A DNA stretch of 64,000 nt, from positions 124,001 through 188,000 of the forward strand of contig NZ_LN879457.1 of the NCBI RefSeq assembly GCF_001403615.1, given 5' to 3'. A program made the position numbers and the translations under genes. The notes under the pieces were generated by a model, which ran no database searches, was not told where the DNA came from, and worked only from the letters and a program-made list of their open reading frames with translations. Shown in pieces: positions 60,239 through 64,000 of this stretch (positions are counted from its first letter, which is position 1; every line of letters starts with the position of its first letter). The stretch is from Desnuesiella massiliensis. Lineage in GTDB: Bacteria > Bacillota > Clostridia > Clostridiales > Clostridiaceae.

Positions 60239-60931
60239 ATGAAGAGAGATATAAAAGTTGTATTTTTTGACTTATTCTTTACCTTAGTAATACCTAAATA
60301 TAGTGATTTAAGAAATGAAAATGATGTATTAAGAATAACAAAAGAGGAGTGGGAAAGATATTCGGAAGACCATGAATTGTATGTAAAAAGAGCCATGGGA
60401 AAAGAAAAAAGTCCTGAAAAGATAATTGAGAGTATTATTGAAAAAATGAAAATAAATATTAATGAATTTGAGAAAAAAGAAATTTTAAAATTAAGGGAAG
60501 AGAGATTTAAAAAAGCATTAATTGATGTAGATGCTACAATCCTAGACGTTCTTTCTGATATAAAAAGAAATGGAAAGAGTATATGTTTAATTAGTAATGC
60601 AGATATAATTGATGTGATGCATTGGGAAGAATCTCCTCTAAGTAATTTATTTGATGATGCTATATTTTCATATGAAGTAGGATATTTAAAACCTCAGTCT
60701 GAAATATATAAGGCTGCATTGAAAAAAATGAATGTAGATCCAAAGGAATGCATTTTTGTTGGAGATGGTGGAGGGGATGAGCTGAAAGGAGCAAAAGAAT
60801 TAGGAATGAAGACCATACTAACAGAATATTTGTTAAAAAGAGATAGAAAACAACATGAGTCAATAAAGGGATTTGCGGATTATTACATTAAGGATTTTAA
60901 AGAAATTAAAGAGATATTATTAACAGTTTAA
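60239..60931 (+). CDS. HAD-superfamily hydrolase-like protein
   Basis: 230 residues from ATG 60239 with GAGGG. Motif I is FFDLFFTLV: the nucleophile Asp is present but the second Asp of D-x-D is replaced by Phe. Motif II LISNAD, motif III Lys in GYLKPQSEIYKAAL and motif IV IFVGDGGGDELKGAKELG are normal. The changed acid/base site argues for altered phosphatase or another HAD chemistry. Confidence 0.83.
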   Translation: MKRDIKVVFFDLFFTLVIPKYSDLRNENDVLRITKEEWERYSEDHELYVKRAMGKEKSPEKIIESIIEKMKININEFEKKEILKLREERFKKALIDVDATILDVLSDIKRNGKSICLISNADIIDVMHWEESPLSNLFDDAIFSYEVGYLKPQSEIYKAALKKMNVDPKECIFVGDGGGDELKGAKELGMKTILTEYLLKRDRKQHESIKGFADYYIKDFKEIKEILLTV

Positions 60932-60952
60932 AAGTCAATTGTATGGAGGGAG

Positions 60953-61348
60953 ATTATAATCAAGTATCTCACAGATAAAACAGTTGATTACCATCGATTA
61001 GTAACTTTATTTAATCAAGTAGGATGGAAGGATAAAACTGAAGATATGAGTAGGCTTCAAGCAATGGTGGAAAATTCTCAAATTGTAGTTACAGACTGGG
61101 ATGAGAAAATAATGGTTGGATTTGCTAGATGTACAACTGATTATGTATTTAATGGACAAGTAAATAATGTAGTGGTTGATGTAAATTATAGAGGAAGAGG
61201 CATTGGTAAAGCTTTAGTTAATAGCATATTAGAAAGCAATAAACAAGTTACTTTCATTTTAAGAGGAGATATTGAGAATGAAGGATTCTATAAAGCATTA
61301 GGTTTTGAAGATAGCCCGCTATCTTTAGTTTATAAACGTAAGAAGTAA
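60953..61348 (+). CDS. GNAT acetyltransferase with no standard start codon
   Basis: GGAGGG at 60945-60950 is followed in frame by ATT-ATA-ATC and KYLTDKTVDYHRLVTLFNQV; the first ATG is 61046, inside the domain. Full family sequence includes GQVNNVVVDVNYRGRGIGKA and FYKALGFEDSPLSLVYK. It may use a rare ATT/ATC start, or the start was mutated. From ATG 61046 only 100 residues would be made. Confidence 0.75.
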   Translation: MIIKYLTDKTVDYHRLVTLFNQVGWKDKTEDMSRLQAMVENSQIVVTDWDEKIMVGFARCTTDYVFNGQVNNVVVDVNYRGRGIGKALVNSILESNKQVTFILRGDIENEGFYKALGFEDSPLSLVYKRKK

Positions 61349-61378
61349 GAAATTTATTATTTATTGAGGGGTAAATAT

Positions 61379-61542
61379 ATGGAGATAATTTTGGGACTAA
61401 CAGTAGGGGACTTTTTTTGATTATTATTATTGCACAGGCTGTTAAAATGGTTGTAAAAGAAGCATTACAAGAATTTAAAGAAGATATAGTTAAAGAATTT
61501 AATCTTAAAAAAGTAGATGTAGATAATAAAAAAGAAAATTAG
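61379..61542 (+). CDS. Small membrane peptide gene, possibly frameshifted
   Basis: GAGGGG precedes ATG 61379 (MEIILGLTVGDFF), which ends at TGA in a run of seven T. One base shift gives FLIIIIAQAVKMVVKEALQE and FKEDIVKEFNLKKVDVDN to TAG 61542. The product would be one membrane helix plus a charged helix, like 14983-15138. Confidence 0.45.
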
Positions 61543-61564
61543 TTTATATGATAGGTGGTGAAGC

Positions 61565-62119
61565 ATGAAAAGAAAATATATTGATCGAAGCAATTGGGAA
61601 AGGATAGAAAGAAGCAAATGCGTATTAATTAATACATTTCAAGAACAATTTAATGGCTATGCTTCAGCAATATTTGTAGAAAAAGTGTATGAGAAGCTAG
61701 TATGCAATTTAGATAAACGACAATTTTGCCTTGTAGATGATGGCTATGTATGGATACAACGATTGCCAATTGAAAAGAATTGGTCTGTTACCACGATGTT
61801 TGATGAAAGCAATAATATCATCCAATGGTATTTTGATATAACGAAACAGAATTCCATTGACATGCATAAGCAGCCTTTTTATGATGACTTATACCTTGAT
61901 GTTGTTGTATTTCCGTCAGGTGAAATAGCCTTGTTTGATGAGGATGAACTCAAAGAAGCTTTAGAAAAGGGAAATATTACTCAAATGGACTTTGAACTTG
62001 CCTATAATGAAGCAAATCAAATTATTAATGGCGTGGCAAAAGATGTTACATATCTATCAAATATGAGCTACAATGATTTGGAATTTTTTAGAGCTCAATT
62101 GAATATAAATATCGATTGA
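61565..62119 (+). CDS. DUF402 protein (Ntdp-like phosphatase family)
   Basis: 184 residues: IQWYFDITKQNSIDMHKQPF, YDDLYLDVVVFPSGEIALFD and EDELKEALEKGNITQMDFEL match DUF402, whose acidic residues bind metal in nucleoside tri/diphosphate phosphatases. GGTGGTG precedes the ATG. Probably cytoplasmic. Confidence 0.85.
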   Translation: MKRKYIDRSNWERIERSKCVLINTFQEQFNGYASAIFVEKVYEKLVCNLDKRQFCLVDDGYVWIQRLPIEKNWSVTTMFDESNNIIQWYFDITKQNSIDMHKQPFYDDLYLDVVVFPSGEIALFDEDELKEALEKGNITQMDFELAYNEANQIINGVAKDVTYLSNMSYNDLEFFRAQLNINID

Positions 62120-62248
62120 TAAGCACGATACGAAGTTGATTCACTTAGTCATATTCAAATCAAGTGATGTAAGTCAAAAGTTATTTTAGTTTTGTAAATT
62201 ATGATGAAGCAAATAGATAATCTTAATGGATAGTAAGGGAGATATAAA

Positions 62249-62992
62249 ATGAATTTAGATGTAAAAATTGGAACTGGTGCACAAGCAACGGTATACCTTT
62301 ATGAGAATAATTCCATAAAGGTATTTAGACAGGGCTATGATAAAGCTTCTGTATTTTACGAAGCAATGATAACTTCATTAATAGAAAGTGCAGGGATCCC
62401 TATTGCAAGGATACATGAGGTTCTAAATATTAATAATAATATTGCAATAAAAATGGATTATATTGAAGGAGTTACTTTACATGATTGTTTATTAGCAGAC
62501 ATTGATAATATAAATAAATATATTGATATAATGGTGGATTTGCAAATGGAGATACATTCTAAAAATGTACAGTTACCTTCAAGCTTAAATAATAGACTCA
62601 AAGAAAGAATAGTAGGAAATATGGAGATTGATGAGAGTAAGAAGTATAGACTATTAAAAATTCTAGAGAGGCTTCCAGAAGGAAACTCTATTTGTCATGG
62701 AGATTTCCATGGATATAATATCATAAAGCATGATAATAAATATTATATTATTGATTGGATTGATGCGACTAATGGCTATGCAGATGCTGATGTCTGCCGT
62801 ACATATATGTTGTATTTATTTCACTCTCCAGAATTGACAGAATTGTATTTAGAAACGTATTGCACTAAAGCTAATAAGCATAAAAAAGATGTTTTAGAAT
62901 GGTTACCCGTAATAGCGGCGGCACGCCTCAGTGATAAAATTGAAGGAGAAAGGGAAAAGATATTTTCGTTGCTTGAAAATATGACGTATTAA
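62249..62992 (+). CDS. APH-family phosphotransferase
   Basis: 247 residues. N-lobe GTGAQATVYLYENNSIKVFR is the nucleotide loop with its Lys; catalytic loop ICHGDFHGYNII (HGDxxxxN) and YYIIDWIDATNGYADAD supply the Asp pair. Compact APH/kinase fold; family members phosphorylate antibiotics or sugars. AAGGGAG precedes the ATG. Confidence 0.88.
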   Translation: MNLDVKIGTGAQATVYLYENNSIKVFRQGYDKASVFYEAMITSLIESAGIPIARIHEVLNINNNIAIKMDYIEGVTLHDCLLADIDNINKYIDIMVDLQMEIHSKNVQLPSSLNNRLKERIVGNMEIDESKKYRLLKILERLPEGNSICHGDFHGYNIIKHDNKYYIIDWIDATNGYADADVCRTYMLYLFHSPELTELYLETYCTKANKHKKDVLEWLPVIAAARLSDKIEGEREKIFSLLENMTY

Positions 62993-63030
62993 GCTCTCAG
63001 ATGAATATTAATAAATTGGAGGTATTTAGC

Positions 63031-63666
63031 ATGAGAAAACTTACATTAATATTGATATCTCTTCTACTTTGCTTGTCATTAGCAAGTTGTAAAAATAATA
63101 GTTTGACTACAGCAGGTTTAGATAGAAAGCCTAATGAGCAATCAATTAAAGAGGCTGTATCCAAATATTATTTAGCAAAGGAACCTAAAAATAAAGGCGA
63201 ACTGAAGATCTATAATATAAAGTCTCTTAATGATAAATATTTAGTATTAGCAGAAAAATATTCTGGCGACGGACATAGATTTACTAATCTATTATTAATT
63301 GATGAAAAATATAATACTATTGCATGGACAAGTGGAGAAACGCCTATCAGTATGTGCTTTAGCATTAATAAAGTTGACTATGATGGAAATACAATATTAT
63401 TTGGAACTTTCAATAATTCTAAATGGGATCCAAAGCAAGACAAGAAAATTCCAGTTGAAATTAATAAAATAGATATAAAATTTGATAATAATCAGAATAT
63501 CAAAGAAGATGTATCAATTGAAAATGGATATATAGTAGTTTCAAAGCCTATTTCAAAAGTTGAAGAATTCAACCTCTATAATGAAAAGAATGAATTGCAA
63601 AGTAGTTTAGAGGAATTGGGAAATATAAGTTCAGAAAGCCAATTTAATGAGTTAAAGGTTAAATAG
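63031..63666 (+). CDS. Predicted lipoprotein
   Basis: 211 residues from ATG 63031 with GGAGG. Signal peptide LTLILISLLLCLSLASCKNN with lipobox LASC; the mature chain starts at the Cys. The rest (EYNTIAWTSGETPISMCFSI-type strands) shows no known domain. Anchored on the outer face of the membrane. It follows the APH gene by 38 bp. Confidence 0.78.
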   Translation: MRKLTLILISLLLCLSLASCKNNSLTTAGLDRKPNEQSIKEAVSKYYLAKEPKNKGELKIYNIKSLNDKYLVLAEKYSGDGHRFTNLLLIDEKYNTIAWTSGETPISMCFSINKVDYDGNTILFGTFNNSKWDPKQDKKIPVEINKIDIKFDNNQNIKEDVSIENGYIVVSKPISKVEEFNLYNEKNELQSSLEELGNISSESQFNELKVK

Positions 63667-63753
63667 AAAGCATTACTACTAAAAATAATTTTTTCGCAGA
63701 TAGAAGCATAGACATGTGCGCAAAAAGTTTAATAAAGAGCGGGAGGAATTAAA

Positions 63754-64000
63754 TATGGGAATAAAAGATTCATTGAGCAAGAAGAAAGATATAGAACCAA
63801 GAATATTGATAGAATCAAATTCTCCTAATTGTGATATTCAAGCGGTTATTGAAGAAGATAATAGATGTGTATATTTTTATCTATTTGGACAACCTAAATA
63901 TCAAGAAAAATTTATGAACATATGTTGGGTTAGAAACTACGAAAAAGCTCCAAAAGAAACGGATGTTCAGGCCATGAGAGACGGTAAAGCTCCAATGCTA
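63754..64000 (+). CDS. Hypothetical protein, N-terminal part (runs off the window)
   Basis: GGGAGG lies before ATG 63754. 82 residues seen: DSLSKKKDIEPRILIESNSP, QAVIEEDNRCVYFYLFGQPK, KFMNICWVRNYEKAPKETDV. No signal peptide. Similar small clostridial proteins of unknown function exist; not identified. Confidence 0.6.

Noticed and set aside
1..64000. tRNA and rRNA genes
   Set aside because: No cloverleaf-type sequence or rRNA-like conserved block was recognised by eye; a tRNAscan run would settle it.

Overview
The window looks like a chromosome segment of a low-GC Firmicute, most likely a Clostridium (sensu lato). The evidence is strong A/T bias, AGGAGG-type ribosome sites, frequent TTG/GTG starts, and protein families common in clostridia: CD3324-like, TfoX C-terminal, DUF3796, XhlA, PadR with its membrane partner, and YtrA-type GntR-ABC. 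No rRNA or tRNA gene and no CRISPR array was seen. Nearly all genes lie on the + strand. I cannot assign a species.

Region 1 (1-24.8 kb) is a dense array of small, mostly single-gene units: GNAT acetyltransferases, Nudix hydrolases, VOC/glyoxalase proteins, class I methyltransferases, P-loop kinases, a HIT protein, an ANT(6)-type aminoglycoside nucleotidyltransferase, a YunG-like protein and many tiny membrane proteins. Related intergenic modules recur between them. Each module is a hairpin terminator followed by a TATAAT-type promoter (families A and B). The array looks like cassettes plugged into shared expression sites. It holds many broken genes with a single stop or frameshift and a decayed prophage lysis module (XhlA, holin-like, amidase) at 18.9-20.1 kb.

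Region 2 (25-31.6 kb) has an ECF sigma factor with a small membrane partner and a three-gene ABC transporter operon, then three minus-strand genes: an AlaX-type alanyl-tRNA editing protein, an alpha/beta hydrolase and a TetR regulator. The TetR gene has a consensus promoter and palindromic operator, now separated from it by a MITE-like repeat.

Region 3 (32-52.5 kb) is more conventional: an old-yellow-enzyme oxidoreductase, nested IS1182 and IS200 elements, a GntR-ABC operon with a 22-bp palindromic operator, a two-component system, an NlpC/P60-SH3 wall hydrolase, an ABC-F ATPase, a PadR operon, a polysaccharide deacetylase and a compact M50-like membrane protease. A REP-like 16-mer, GGGGACGGTTAACAAC, occurs 17 times here as singles and head-to-head pairs, and I saw no copy elsewhere in the window. 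A REP-associated tyrosine transposase (RAYT) lies inside the REP domain. Some REPs supply stop codons of neighbouring genes, and one lies in frame in the histidine kinase ATPase domain.

Region 4 (52.6-64 kb) returns to accessory genes: three consecutive GNATs, an MFS exporter behind a 340-nt highly structured leader, two APH-type phosphotransferases, further GNATs, a methyltransferase, a HAD protein, a DUF402 protein and a lipoprotein.

Themes shared across the window are small-molecule modification and resistance-like functions, abundant short repeats that combine terminator and promoter roles, and active gene decay.
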